Program-made: the position numbers and the translations under genes
The notes under the pieces: generated by a model
Database searches by the model: none
What the model was told of the DNA's origin: nothing
Seen by the model: the letters and a program-made list of their open reading frames with translations, nothing else
Source: Pseudoflavitalea rhizosphaerae
Lineage (GTDB): Bacteria; Bacteroidota; Bacteroidia; Chitinophagales; Chitinophagaceae
Assembly: GCF_003991355.1 (NCBI RefSeq)
Contig: NZ_RCSU01000004.1
Coordinates: forward strand, 62,001 to 126,000
Reading direction: 5' to 3'
Length of the DNA: 64,000 bases
Part shown: piece by piece, positions 8,452-17,118 of the stretch
How positions within the stretch are numbered: the stretch's first letter is position 1
Layout: the number at the start of each line of letters is the position of its first letter

Positions 8452-9702
8452 ATGATCAAAGCCAAAACTCCGCTTAAGGCTAAAAAAAGCAACAGGAGTA
8501 TTTTCTATCGTGTATCTGCCTGGTTGCATTTATGGCTGGGTCTTATCACCGGACTGATAATGCTGGTGGTTTGTCTCACAGCCTGCATCTGGGTTTTCAA
8601 TGATGAGATCACTGCCCTGATGGAGCCTGAAACAAAGGTGGCCAGACAATCAGCTCCCGTGATCCCTCCCTCTCAACTGATCCGCATCGCGGACTCGATA
8701 GCCCCCGGCAAGAAACCGAATTACGCCACCTACCAGCAGGGACGCGCCATTTATCTTGCACTCGGTGAAGGCCGCAGAGGCAATACTGTGCTTCGCGTAA
8801 ACCCTTATTCCGGACAAGTGATAAGTGTAAAAGAAAAGAAAGCAGGCGAAACAGATTTCTTCCGCTTTATCCTCAACGGCCATCGCTTCCTCTGGCTCCC
8901 CTATGAAATTGGAAGACCCATCGTCAATTATGGTACGTTCATCTTTGTAATACTTTTGATTACTGGTATGGTGCTTTGGTGGCCGAGAAAATGGACAAAA
9001 GCCGCGCGTGACCAAAGCTTCAAAGTGAAATGGAAAGCCAGTTTCAAAAGAGTGAACTACGACCTGCACAATGTTTTCGGATTCTATTCCCTGCTCCTCC
9101 TGCTGGCCATTGCACTTACCGGAATGGTGTATGGGATCAAATGGTACAGCAATGGATTGTACTGGGTTACTTCAGGTGGACAATCACTTCCTGAATTCAA
9201 AAGAGCGAAATCTGATTCACTGCAGGCAGGTAAATTCTTTACGCCGCAAAATGCGATGGACAATTGCTGGAACCAGGTAAGCAGCCAGCATCCTGATGCA
9301 GAAGGCTTTTATTATGCATTTGCCGATACTTCCAGGGCGGCTTCCACCATCAATATCACAATCTATCCAACGGCCGGAAAATATTACAACAACAGGAGTT
9401 TTGTATTCGATCAGCATACCGGAAAACAATTGAAAGGAAATCCCGTATACGAAACGCCTTATGAAGAGGCCGCTTTCGGCGCCAAACTGCGCAGGATGAA
9501 CTATGATATCCATGTTGGCTCCATCCTGGGCCTTCCCGGAAAGATTCTGGCCTTCTTTGCCGCATTGATCGGCGCCAGCCTGCCTGTTACAGGATTCCTG
9601 GTATGGTGGGGAAAAAGGAAAAAGAAGACTTCGAAAAACACGAAAACGAAAAAAATAGCCAAAACACTGATCAAGCCGCAGGTAGTAACGGCCGATATAT
9701 AA
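8452..9702 (+). CDS. PepSY-associated membrane protein, XusC-like putative siderophore-iron reductase
   Basis: This 416-residue inner-membrane protein has a helix near the N-terminus (WLHLWLGLITGLIMLVVCLT), a PepSY-type periplasmic region, and helices around YGTFIFVILLITGMVLWWPR, YSLLLLLAIALTGMVYG and, near the C-terminus, ILAFFAALIGASLPVTGFLV, which is followed by a Lys-rich tail. Conserved His residues beside helices (HLWLG, NGHRF, LHNVFG, DIHVGS) fit haem or iron handling. In the xenosiderophore system of Bacteroides thetaiotaomicron the PepSY protein XusC is proposed to reduce imported ferric siderophore. The same trio is found here with the receptor (9787) and the DUF4374 lipoprotein (11976). 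The ATG at 8452 is chosen because the promoter lies at 8372. Function is inferred from family and neighbours. Confidence 0.82.
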   Translation: MIKAKTPLKAKKSNRSIFYRVSAWLHLWLGLITGLIMLVVCLTACIWVFNDEITALMEPETKVARQSAPVIPPSQLIRIADSIAPGKKPNYATYQQGRAIYLALGEGRRGNTVLRVNPYSGQVISVKEKKAGETDFFRFILNGHRFLWLPYEIGRPIVNYGTFIFVILLITGMVLWWPRKWTKAARDQSFKVKWKASFKRVNYDLHNVFGFYSLLLLLAIALTGMVYGIKWYSNGLYWVTSGGQSLPEFKRAKSDSLQAGKFFTPQNAMDNCWNQVSSQHPDAEGFYYAFADTSRAASTINITIYPTAGKYYNNRSFVFDQHTGKQLKGNPVYETPYEEAAFGAKLRRMNYDIHVGSILGLPGKILAFFAALIGASLPVTGFLVWWGKRKKKTSKNTKTKKIAKTLIKPQVVTADI

Positions 9703-9711
9703 AAAAAAAGC

Positions 9712-9739
9712 GAGCCGCACAGCGCCAACTGTACGGCTC
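9712..9739 (+). terminator. Hairpin after the PepSY gene
   Basis: GAGCCG...CGGCTC arms with a further ACAG/CTGT pairing inside. It is preceded by a run of nine A (9701-9709), so read on the minus strand it also looks like a terminator. It sits 9 bp after the PepSY stop codon. Confidence 0.5.
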
Positions 9740-9740
9740 A

Positions 9741-9763
9741 TCCACCTTCCGGTGGAGCTTTTT
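9741..9763 (+). terminator. Rho-independent terminator between PepSY gene and receptor gene
   Basis: TCCACC-TTCC-GGTGGA stem-loop followed by GCTTTTT. It directly follows the hairpin at 9712-9739. It may attenuate rather than end transcription, since the receptor gene starts only 24 bp later with no clear promoter of its own. Confidence 0.6.
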
Positions 9764-9786
9764 AAATCTGTTCAATTTATTAAGCA

Positions 9787-11946
9787 ATGCAATTTAGAAA
9801 AATTTTGCTTCAGTCATCCTTTTGCCTGATCGCAATCCCTGCGTTTTCGCAGGACCAGGATTCTTCCAAAGCCAAATCGCTCCAGAAAGTAACGGTAGTG
9901 GGGCGTTCAGCCACGCAACTGGTCAATCGACAGGCTTTCAATGTAACCGCCATCGATGCTAAAAAACTCTACAACTCTACGCTGGACCTGGCGCATGCAC
10001 TGGACCGCGTGTCTGGTGTAAGATTGCGGGAAACTGGCGGCGTAGGTTCCAATTTCAATTTAGCCATCAACGGATTTTCGGGTAACCAGGTGCGTTTGTT
10101 CCTGGATGGTATTCCCATGGACAATTTCGGTTCTTCCTTTCAGCTCAACAATATTCCCATCAACTTTGCCGAAAGGGTAGAAGTATATAAAGGAGTAGTG
10201 CCGGTCTGGTTGGGATCAGATGCACTCGGCGGCGCCGTGAACATCGTCACCGGCAGCAAATACAGGAACTATGTGGATGTTTCCTATTCCTTCGGCTCCT
10301 TCAATACACACCGGAGCAATATCAATGCAGCATTCACATCCAAAAAAGGTTTAACGGTGCAGGTGAACGCCTTTCAGAACTATTCCGACAATAATTACAA
10401 GGTAACCCTGGAAGTATCCGATATCAATACCGGGAAATATTATCCCAATACCACCGTCAGGAGATTTCATGATACATACCATAATGAGACCCTGATCACC
10501 AATATCGGTTTCGTGGGAAAACCCTGGGCTGATAAACTCCTGTTCGGCATCAGCCTCGGAAAAAATTACAAGGAAGTGCAGACCGGCGCCAGGATGGCTA
10601 CCGTATTTGGCGCCTGGCACAGAAAGGGAAATATGGTAATGCCAACTTTGAAATACCAGAAAAAAAACCTCTTCATCAAAGGTCTTGAACTTACCCTGAA
10701 TGCCAACTACAACCTGGGAAAAGAACAGAATATCGATACGGCTTTCAGAAGGTACGACTGGTTCGGGAATTATAAACAATATTCAGGACTGGGCGCCGAG
10801 AGAAGCAGAACAATGTATGAATATTCCAACAATCTGGGACTGGCAACCGCTACCCTGAATTATAATTTTGGAGAAAATCATTCTATTTCGCTGAACAATG
10901 TATTCACCACCTTCAACAGGAAAGGCAGCGATGAGCTTTACCCGGATGACAATAAATACGAGATCCCTCAAAAATCGATAAAGAATATTCTTGGTCTCGG
11001 GTATAAATATGAAATAACAGACAAGTGGAGCGCTACGCTATTTGGAAAATACCTGCGCCAGGATGCTAAAACTGAAATCTCCTACAACCCAACGGGGAAC
11101 TGGGGAGATATAGCCTATAAAGCAGAGCGCAACACGGTCAGGAATTTCGGTTACGGTATCGCCGGTAGTTATTTTGTTCAGCCTGATCTTCAACTCAAAT
11201 TCTCCTACGAAAAAAGCAATCGTCTTCCCGAAAATGAAGAGATCTTCGGCGATCTGATGAACCAGGAGAGTAATTTCAATCTCAAACCAGAGATCAGTGA
11301 TAATTTCAATCTTGGCCTCAGCTATGGTTTCAACTGGAAAAAAGACCATCGCTTCCTGGCATCGGGCTCTGCCATCTACCGTTATGCGAGAGATTTCATC
11401 TACTTCTACTTCAATAATAACCAGCAGAAGCTGACTACTGCCAACCTGGAAGGCGTTTCCAATATCGGTGGCGAAGCGGAACTGAGATATTCCTACAAAT
11501 CACTTCTTACAGCAGGCGTAAACCTGACCTATCAGCATATCATCAACCAGCAACGTTTTGATCCGGAAACAGGAGCGCCAAGTATCGTGTACAAAGACAG
11601 GATGCCCAACCTGCCCTATCTCTATGGTAACGGAGATGTTTCTGTTTTTTTCAAAGAGCTGTTCGGTAAGAACGATCAGCTTACCATCGGTTACAACCTG
11701 CTCTATGTTCACCGTTTCTGGTTGTACTGGCCAAGCCGCGGTGGAAGAGGCAGCGACGATGAGAAAAGACAAGTACCCATGCAAACCAGTCACGATGTGA
11801 ATATGGTCTACTCCATGAAGAATGGCCGCTACAATATCGGACTGGAGTGCAGGAATATCAATAATGCACAACTCTACGACAACTTCAGCCTGCAAAAGCC
11901 CGGCAGGTCGTTCAATATCAAGTTCAGGTATTTTATCGCTCAGTAA
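9787..11946 (+). CDS. TonB-dependent outer-membrane receptor, XusA-like (putative siderophore receptor)
   Basis: The product is 719 residues. A signal peptide ends near AIPAFSQ, then comes a plug domain (about 35-155: VTVVGRSATQLVNRQAF, ALDRVSGVRLRETGGVGSNF, IRLFLDGIPMD-like VRLFLDGIPMDNFG, ERVEVYKGVVPVWLGSDALG) and a beta barrel ending in an aromatic residue pair (FRYFIAQ). It lacks the carboxypeptidase-like N-terminal domain and the size of SusC, which fits small-ligand import such as an iron chelate. It lies between a PepSY membrane protein and a DUF4374 lipoprotein, the composition of the Xus xenosiderophore system, here in the order C-A-B. The ligand itself cannot be read from the sequence. 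Confidence 0.85.
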   Translation: MQFRKILLQSSFCLIAIPAFSQDQDSSKAKSLQKVTVVGRSATQLVNRQAFNVTAIDAKKLYNSTLDLAHALDRVSGVRLRETGGVGSNFNLAINGFSGNQVRLFLDGIPMDNFGSSFQLNNIPINFAERVEVYKGVVPVWLGSDALGGAVNIVTGSKYRNYVDVSYSFGSFNTHRSNINAAFTSKKGLTVQVNAFQNYSDNNYKVTLEVSDINTGKYYPNTTVRRFHDTYHNETLITNIGFVGKPWADKLLFGISLGKNYKEVQTGARMATVFGAWHRKGNMVMPTLKYQKKNLFIKGLELTLNANYNLGKEQNIDTAFRRYDWFGNYKQYSGLGAERSRTMYEYSNNLGLATATLNYNFGENHSISLNNVFTTFNRKGSDELYPDDNKYEIPQKSIKNILGLGYKYEITDKWSATLFGKYLRQDAKTEISYNPTGNWGDIAYKAERNTVRNFGYGIAGSYFVQPDLQLKFSYEKSNRLPENEEIFGDLMNQESNFNLKPEISDNFNLGLSYGFNWKKDHRFLASGSAIYRYARDFIYFYFNNNQQKLTTANLEGVSNIGGEAELRYSYKSLLTAGVNLTYQHIINQQRFDPETGAPSIVYKDRMPNLPYLYGNGDVSVFFKELFGKNDQLTIGYNLLYVHRFWLYWPSRGGRGSDDEKRQVPMQTSHDVNMVYSMKNGRYNIGLECRNINNAQLYDNFSLQKPGRSFNIKFRYFIAQ

Positions 11947-11975
11947 ATATTCACCCATCAATAAATCATTCAGTG

Positions 11976-13214
11976 ATGAAAAAGTACAGCAAGTATATTT
12001 TTGCATTTTCTTTGGCAGCCATCGGATTCAGTTCTTGTGATAAAGATGAAACGAACGGCGGCGGAGGGACCGGAGGACCCAGTGCATATATCGTTACTGT
12101 GACGCCGGCAGCTACAACCGGTGTGGCAGATTACCTGCTCACGGCCGACAACCTGGAATCCGGTTCCATTTCCACAGAAGGAAATGGTATCGAACAAGAC
12201 GGGTCCTATCGCTATTATGTTACCCATAATGGAAAATTCTTCAGCATGCTGTATGGCCAGGGAAATCCCGGCGCCGTCACTGCCTATGATCTGTCTGCCG
12301 AAGGGAAGCTGAAAAAACTCACCAATTTTCAGACGGAGACAGTACAGGCATTTGCACCAGCCGGTGATGATATCCTTATGATCAAGGTCCCGCGCAGTCA
12401 GACAGGAGGCGACAATGCCCTCTGGTACCGTGTAAGCACCGAGAAGCTGGAAATTGTGGGCGAGGGTCAGTCAGACATCGTTGCCATGGCCAATAACGGC
12501 GAGCGCGCACATTTCACCTGGATCAAACAGGTAGGTAACAAGATCTATGCTCCCTACATGAGCATCAAAGGATGCTGCGGAGATGGCTTCGGTACTGCAT
12601 ACCCTGACAGTGCCTGGATTGCGGTGTATTCCTATCCTTCCATGACACTGGAGAAAGTGATCAAAGACAACAGGACCAGTTATATCGGCAGGTACTTCAC
12701 TGATGGACTGGAAGTGGTAGATAACGGAGACGTATATGCGTTCAGTTCTTCCGTTGCCACCAATGCAGGTAATTATACTTCCACCAAACCTTCAGCCATC
12801 ACACGTCTGAAATCTGGTGTTACCGAATTTGACCAGAGCTATTTCTTCGATATCAGCGCTGCATCCGGTGGCTGGTACCTTACCAACAAATTGTATGTAG
12901 GCAACAATACTTTCATTCTCACCATGGCGAAAGACAAAGGAGCCTATTCAGTAGGAAAACAATTCGCCATTGTGAACGTAGTGAACAAAACCTTCAATTG
13001 GGTAACCGGCACACCTGATCCTGCTGATATCGCAGGAGTGACCACCACCAATTACGCACCGATGGACAATAAAACAGGTTATATCGGTTTCTATATGAAC
13101 GATGGCAAGAGCATGGTGTACAAGTTTGACGCCGGCACAGCCACTGCTGTGAAAGGTCTGGATGTGCTGGGTGGAAAGATCACGGCTATACAAAAATTGT
13201 CTTCCAATAAATAA
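11976..13214 (+). CDS. DUF4374 surface lipoprotein, XusB-like
   Basis: The 412-residue product starts at ATG 11976; a GTG lies one codon upstream. The lipobox GFSSC gives an acylated Cys at residue 20, followed by an acidic and Gly-rich linker (DKDETNGGGGTGG) typical of surface-exposed Bacteroidota lipoproteins. The body shows repeated beta-propeller-like segments. DUF4374 proteins include XusB of B. thetaiotaomicron, which captures ferric enterobactin and passes it to the XusA receptor. The gene starts 29 bp after the receptor gene. An unusual KGCCGDGF segment lies near residue 195. The iron-siderophore role is by analogy; another chelate is possible. Confidence 0.8.
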   Translation: MKKYSKYIFAFSLAAIGFSSCDKDETNGGGGTGGPSAYIVTVTPAATTGVADYLLTADNLESGSISTEGNGIEQDGSYRYYVTHNGKFFSMLYGQGNPGAVTAYDLSAEGKLKKLTNFQTETVQAFAPAGDDILMIKVPRSQTGGDNALWYRVSTEKLEIVGEGQSDIVAMANNGERAHFTWIKQVGNKIYAPYMSIKGCCGDGFGTAYPDSAWIAVYSYPSMTLEKVIKDNRTSYIGRYFTDGLEVVDNGDVYAFSSSVATNAGNYTSTKPSAITRLKSGVTEFDQSYFFDISAASGGWYLTNKLYVGNNTFILTMAKDKGAYSVGKQFAIVNVVNKTFNWVTGTPDPADIAGVTTTNYAPMDNKTGYIGFYMNDGKSMVYKFDAGTATAVKGLDVLGGKITAIQKLSSNK

Positions 13215-13247
13215 ATATTGAGCTTGCAGTATCCCTTATACATGAGG

Positions 13248-13273
13248 CCGCCCTGGAAACGGGGCGGTTTTTT
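13248..13273 (+). terminator. Rho-independent terminator after the DUF4374 gene
   Basis: CCGCCC (13248-13253) pairs with GGGCGG (13262-13267), followed by a T-run. It closes the Xus-like operon, 33 bp after the stop codon. Confidence 0.8.
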
Positions 13274-13283
13274 GTTTTTTGCA

Positions 13284-13297
13284 GCTGGCTGCTGGCT
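13284..13297 (+). repeat. Short tandem GCTGGCT x2
   Basis: Two adjacent copies of GCTGGCT just behind the terminator. They resemble the tandem tracts that precede the palindromic repeats at 20820 and 36840 (GGCTGGT and GTGGCCAG units), so they may be a remnant of that family. Confidence 0.35.
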
Positions 13298-13406
13298 GCT
13301 TCTTTACGTAAAAGGCTGAATAATTGGATAGCCGGTGGAAGGTTCCTGTTTTTTCAACGTCTCAATCAACGAACTTCACCAATTCAAAAATAAATCGCCC
13401 CTACGC

Positions 13407-15923
13407 ATGAGAGTTGTTTACACTATAATGCTGATGCTTGCCTTTGTTGCTGCATCCGCACAACTGACCCCGGTAACGAAAGCCAACTACCAGCAGGCCG
13501 CCAGGTTTGCGCCACGCAAGCTCAGTAAACTAATATTCAGTACGGCCGTAGACCCGCACTGGTTGAAAAAAAGCGATCGCTTCTGGTATGTTTACGAAAC
13601 TACCGATGGAAAGAAATGGTATATCGTGGATCCTGCAAAAGGAGAAAAGAGAACATTGTTCGACAATGCCATCATGGCCGCCAAACTAACACGCATTGTG
13701 AAAGATCCTTTCGATGCGCAGCACCTGAATATTGACAGCCTCCGCTTTGTGCGTGATGAGAACTGGATTCAGTTTGAAGTGAAAAGCTCCGAGGAAATAG
13801 TGAAAAAAGATACAGCCGCTCCTGCGAAAGGAAAAGGAACTACGCCCCCTGCACGCGAGCGGAAAATCTTTTATTTCGAGTACAATATCAATACCGGAGA
13901 GCTCATTGAGCTGCCCGATTTCAAAAAGCCCAAACGAAAACCTTCATGGGCCAATATTTCTCCCGATGGTAATATCATCCTCTTTGGAAAGAATTTCAAT
14001 CTCTACTGGATGGATAAAGCCAATTACGAAAAAGCGCTTGTTAAGGAAAACGACAGCACCATAGTAGAACATGCCATCACAACAGATGGAGTGGAATATT
14101 TCAGTTACCACGGAAGCGGCGGCCCCGGCAGCAATGAAAATAATGTGGAGAAAGAGGCCAACAAGAATAAAAGAAAAAGCGTAGGAGCAAGGTGGGCGCC
14201 GGATAGCAGGCATTTTGCCCTGATCCGCACAGACAGCCGGAAAGTGAATGATCTCTGGGTGATCAATTCCGTTGCGAATCCCCGCCCCACGCTGGAAACC
14301 TACAAGTACATGATGGCAGGGGAAAAAGAAGCGCCGGTTGATCATCTGTATTTATTTGATGCCGTGGCAAAAACTGGTAAGGAAATGCAGGTCTCGCTTT
14401 TCAAAGACCAAAACCTGAATGTGTGGACGGCCGAAACACTGGCGAAAGAGCGTGATGACGACTGGCGTCCTTCCAAATGGCTGGGCAATGATCAGCAATT
14501 CTATTTTTCCCGTACCGGCCGCGATCTGAAAAAAGTGGACGTATGTAAAGTGGATATCAATACCGGGAGCGTAAAAGTGTTGATCGAAGAGCGGTTCAAT
14601 ACCTATATCGAACTGCGCAGGCTGGGACTCGTTAATGGCGGCAAGGAAATTATTCACTGGAGTGAGCGCGATGGCTGGGCGCATTTCTATCTCTACGACG
14701 AAAATGGAAAACTGAAAAACCAGATCACCTCAGGCACCTGGCATGCAGAGAATATCCTTGGCATCGATGACGCCAAACGTGTGCTCTATTTCTCCGCCAA
14801 TGGCCGCGAGGCCAATGAAGATCCATATTATCTTCATGCCTATCGCGTGAACTTCGATGGCTCAGGACTGAAACTGCTGAACCCCGGCGAATTCGAGCAT
14901 GCCATGAGCATCAACGATAACAATACCTTTTTTGTAGACAACTATTCACGCGTGAACACGGTCCCCAAATCTGCGCTCTATGCAGCAGATGGACGGAAAG
15001 TAATGGAACTGGAGACCGCTGATCTCAGTTCCCTGATGGCCACCAGTTTCAAATTCCCGCAGCCTTTCAAAGTGAAAGCCGATGATGGCATCACCGATAT
15101 TTATGGAGTGATGTACAAACCGATGGATTTCGATTCCACCAAAAAATATCCTGTGATCCAGTATGTTTATCCGGGTCCGCAGACGGAAGCAGTGAATAAG
15201 GCTTTCGGCCGGTCCATGGACCGGACAGACAGGTTAGCCAATCTTGGTTTCATCGTGATCACCATGGGCAACCGCGGCGGCCACCCTGCACGCAGCAAAT
15301 GGTATCATAACTATGGCTACGGCAATCTCCGCGATTATGGTCTTGCCGATAAGAAAGCAGCTGCTGAACAACTCGCCGACCGATATCCCTGGTTCGATGT
15401 AAACCGTGTAGGTATCCATGGCCACTCAGGTGGCGGCTTCATGAGCACTGCGGCTATGCTGGTGTATCCTGACTTCTTCAAAGTAGCTGTGTCTTCCGCC
15501 GGTAACCACGATAACTCCATTTACAACCGCTGGTGGAGTGAACAACATCATGGTGTGAAAGAAGTGATCGGAGAAAAGGATACTACCTTCATGTACAATA
15601 TTGAGAAGAACCAGGACCTGGTGAAGAATCTCAAAGGCCATCTCATGCTGTCGCATGGTGATATCGACAATAATGTGCATCCTGCCAATACCATGCGTGT
15701 GGTCAATGCATTGATCAAAGCCAATAAAAGATTTGACCTGGTGATCCTTCCGGGCCAGCGTCATGGTTTCGGAGATATGACTGAATATTTTTTCTGGAAA
15801 ATGGCGGACTATTTTACACTGCATCTCATGGGCGATACAACAGAAAGGCCAGTGGATATTGAAGAGATAAACCGTGAAATAGAGCAGGGCGGGCAGAAAG
15901 GCGCCGGAAGGAGAATGCCCTGA
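13407..15923 (+). CDS. S9 family prolyl oligopeptidase / dipeptidyl peptidase IV-like
   Basis: The product is 838 residues from ATG 13407; the in-frame GTG at 13335 would place 24 residues before a clean signal peptide (MRVVYTIMLMLAFVAASAQ). It is a secreted or periplasmic serine peptidase with an N-terminal beta-propeller (WMDKANYEK, ARWAPDSRHFALIRTDSRKV) and a C-terminal alpha/beta hydrolase domain. The catalytic triad is visible: Ser674 in GHSGGGFMS, Asp in SHGDIDNNVHP and His in GQRHGFGD. Enzymes of this group release Xaa-Pro or Xaa-Ala dipeptides. A Lys-rich insert (about 135-155) interrupts the propeller. It has no obvious link to its neighbours, being bounded by terminators on both sides. 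Confidence 0.9.
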   Translation: MRVVYTIMLMLAFVAASAQLTPVTKANYQQAARFAPRKLSKLIFSTAVDPHWLKKSDRFWYVYETTDGKKWYIVDPAKGEKRTLFDNAIMAAKLTRIVKDPFDAQHLNIDSLRFVRDENWIQFEVKSSEEIVKKDTAAPAKGKGTTPPARERKIFYFEYNINTGELIELPDFKKPKRKPSWANISPDGNIILFGKNFNLYWMDKANYEKALVKENDSTIVEHAITTDGVEYFSYHGSGGPGSNENNVEKEANKNKRKSVGARWAPDSRHFALIRTDSRKVNDLWVINSVANPRPTLETYKYMMAGEKEAPVDHLYLFDAVAKTGKEMQVSLFKDQNLNVWTAETLAKERDDDWRPSKWLGNDQQFYFSRTGRDLKKVDVCKVDINTGSVKVLIEERFNTYIELRRLGLVNGGKEIIHWSERDGWAHFYLYDENGKLKNQITSGTWHAENILGIDDAKRVLYFSANGREANEDPYYLHAYRVNFDGSGLKLLNPGEFEHAMSINDNNTFFVDNYSRVNTVPKSALYAADGRKVMELETADLSSLMATSFKFPQPFKVKADDGITDIYGVMYKPMDFDSTKKYPVIQYVYPGPQTEAVNKAFGRSMDRTDRLANLGFIVITMGNRGGHPARSKWYHNYGYGNLRDYGLADKKAAAEQLADRYPWFDVNRVGIHGHSGGGFMSTAAMLVYPDFFKVAVSSAGNHDNSIYNRWWSEQHHGVKEVIGEKDTTFMYNIEKNQDLVKNLKGHLMLSHGDIDNNVHPANTMRVVNALIKANKRFDLVILPGQRHGFGDMTEYFFWKMADYFTLHLMGDTTERPVDIEEINREIEQGGQKGAGRRMP

Positions 15924-15962
15924 TAAGAATGCAAATTCCATTTTTCGATCTTTCGATATGAA

Positions 15963-15991
15963 TCCCTCTGATCTGTCAGAGGGATTTTTTT
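15963..15991 (+). terminator. Rho-independent terminator after the S9 peptidase gene
   Basis: TCCCTCTGA (15963-15971) and TCAGAGGGA (15976-15984) form a perfect 9-bp stem with a TCTG loop and seven T residues. It insulates the galactoside locus that begins next. Confidence 0.9.
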
Positions 15992-16020
15992 CAGGGTCCT
16001 TCAGAATGCCGCAAAATGTT

Positions 16021-16069
16021 TTTGGAATCATCAAAAGGTTGAATACATTTACACAGTAGGATAGAATAG
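16021..16069 (+). promoter_or_regulatory. Promoter and candidate operator of the GntR regulator gene
   Basis: -33 TTTG (16021-16024), a 19-bp spacer, and -7 TACATTTA (16044-16051, seven of eight to TAnnTTTG). Just after it, at the expected start of transcription, is TAGGATAGAATAG (16057-16069). The same 13-mer with one change is found at the SusC promoter (20995-21007). This fits an autoregulated repressor site. Confidence 0.6.
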
Positions 16070-16091
16070 TACAGTTAAAAGATTGTTTGCT

Positions 16092-17108
16092 ATGCAGAAT
16101 ATTTATGAGCAGGTCCGGGAGCTGGAAAATATCCAGGGCCTGTCAAAGCACGAACAACTGGTACAGGGTATCATCAACGCCATCAACGATAAACTGATCC
16201 AACGCGGAGACATGCTGCCTTCCGTGAACAACTTCATAAAAGAGCTGGGCTTCGCCCGTGAAACCATTGCCAAAGGTTATAAGGAACTCGTGAGCAGGGG
16301 TATCGTTGAAAGTAAGAACCGTATTGGCTTTTACGTGGCCCGCGAGAATACGGAGAACAACCTTCGCATTGCTCTCATCATCTTCGCATTCGACAGTTTC
16401 CAGGAAGTGTTCTACAAAACATTCCGCGACAGCCTGGGAGAACCTGCCCATATCGATATCTTTTTCCATCACAACAATATCGATGTGCTGGAAAGTATCG
16501 TAGCCAGTGTAAAAGGGAAATACGGGATGTACGTGGTGGCGCCTATTCCGCATAAACGCACTGCGGGTATTCTCAGCACGCTTCCGATGAACAAATTCCT
16601 GATGATCGACCGCTACCAGAAACTGGAAGAAGAGTTCAGCTATGTGGTACAGGAATTCGAGAAATCCTCCTATGCCGCTTTTGCTGAACTGGCGCCCGCC
16701 ATCAGGCATTTCAAAGGCATGATCCATTACCATCGTCCCGCATCGGACACGCCGATCGAGATCCTGGACGCGTACAAGAAATTCGTGAAGAATTTCAAAA
16801 TCCAAAGCGTGATCCGGACAGAATATATTCCCGGCTCCATCGAGAAGGGTTATGTGTATTTCACCATCAACAACGCAGAGCTCTGGCAGATGCTGAAAGA
16901 CGCCAAGGCAAAGGGTTTCAGGCTGGGTAAAGATGTAGGCATCCTCAGCCATAACGATGAAGTGGTGAAAGAGATCATCTTCGATGGCATCACCACCTAT
17001 TCAACGGATTTTTCCATCATGGCGGAAAAAGCTGCTTCGTTTGTGCTGAACCGTGAAAAAGTGCAGGAAGTGATTCCGACCGTTCTCCTGAGAAGGGGAT
17101 CCTTATGA
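16092..17108 (+). CDS. GntR-type wHTH regulator with LacI-like sugar-binding sensor domain
   Basis: The product is 338 residues from ATG 16092; a TTG three codons upstream is less likely. A winged-helix domain spans about 14-85 (LVQGIINAINDKLIQRGDML, PSVNNFIKELGF, GIVESKNRIGFYVARE). A periplasmic-binding-protein-like domain spans about 90-338 (LRIALIIFAFDSFQEVFYKT, DVGILSHNDEVVKEIIFDGI). This AraR-like architecture senses a sugar in the cytoplasm. The gene is first in the locus, 10 bp before the symporter gene, and its promoter shares a 13-bp motif with the SusC promoter 5 kb away. It is the probable regulator of the locus. The inducer (galactose or an oligosaccharide) is inferred. Confidence 0.88.
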   Translation: MQNIYEQVRELENIQGLSKHEQLVQGIINAINDKLIQRGDMLPSVNNFIKELGFARETIAKGYKELVSRGIVESKNRIGFYVARENTENNLRIALIIFAFDSFQEVFYKTFRDSLGEPAHIDIFFHHNNIDVLESIVASVKGKYGMYVVAPIPHKRTAGILSTLPMNKFLMIDRYQKLEEEFSYVVQEFEKSSYAAFAELAPAIRHFKGMIHYHRPASDTPIEILDAYKKFVKNFKIQSVIRTEYIPGSIEKGYVYFTINNAELWQMLKDAKAKGFRLGKDVGILSHNDEVVKEIIFDGITTYSTDFSIMAEKAASFVLNREKVQEVIPTVLLRRGSL

Positions 17109-17118
17109 TTGCTTTATT

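Noticed and set aside
9712-9763. The two hairpins before the receptor gene as a cobalamin or other riboswitch
   Set aside because: Only two simple stem-loops with T-runs are present; there is no conserved junction or box, so terminators explain them.
16057-16069. The AGGATAG motif as a Shine-Dalgarno sequence
   Set aside because: It lies more than 20 bp upstream of the start codon and sits at the predicted transcription start.
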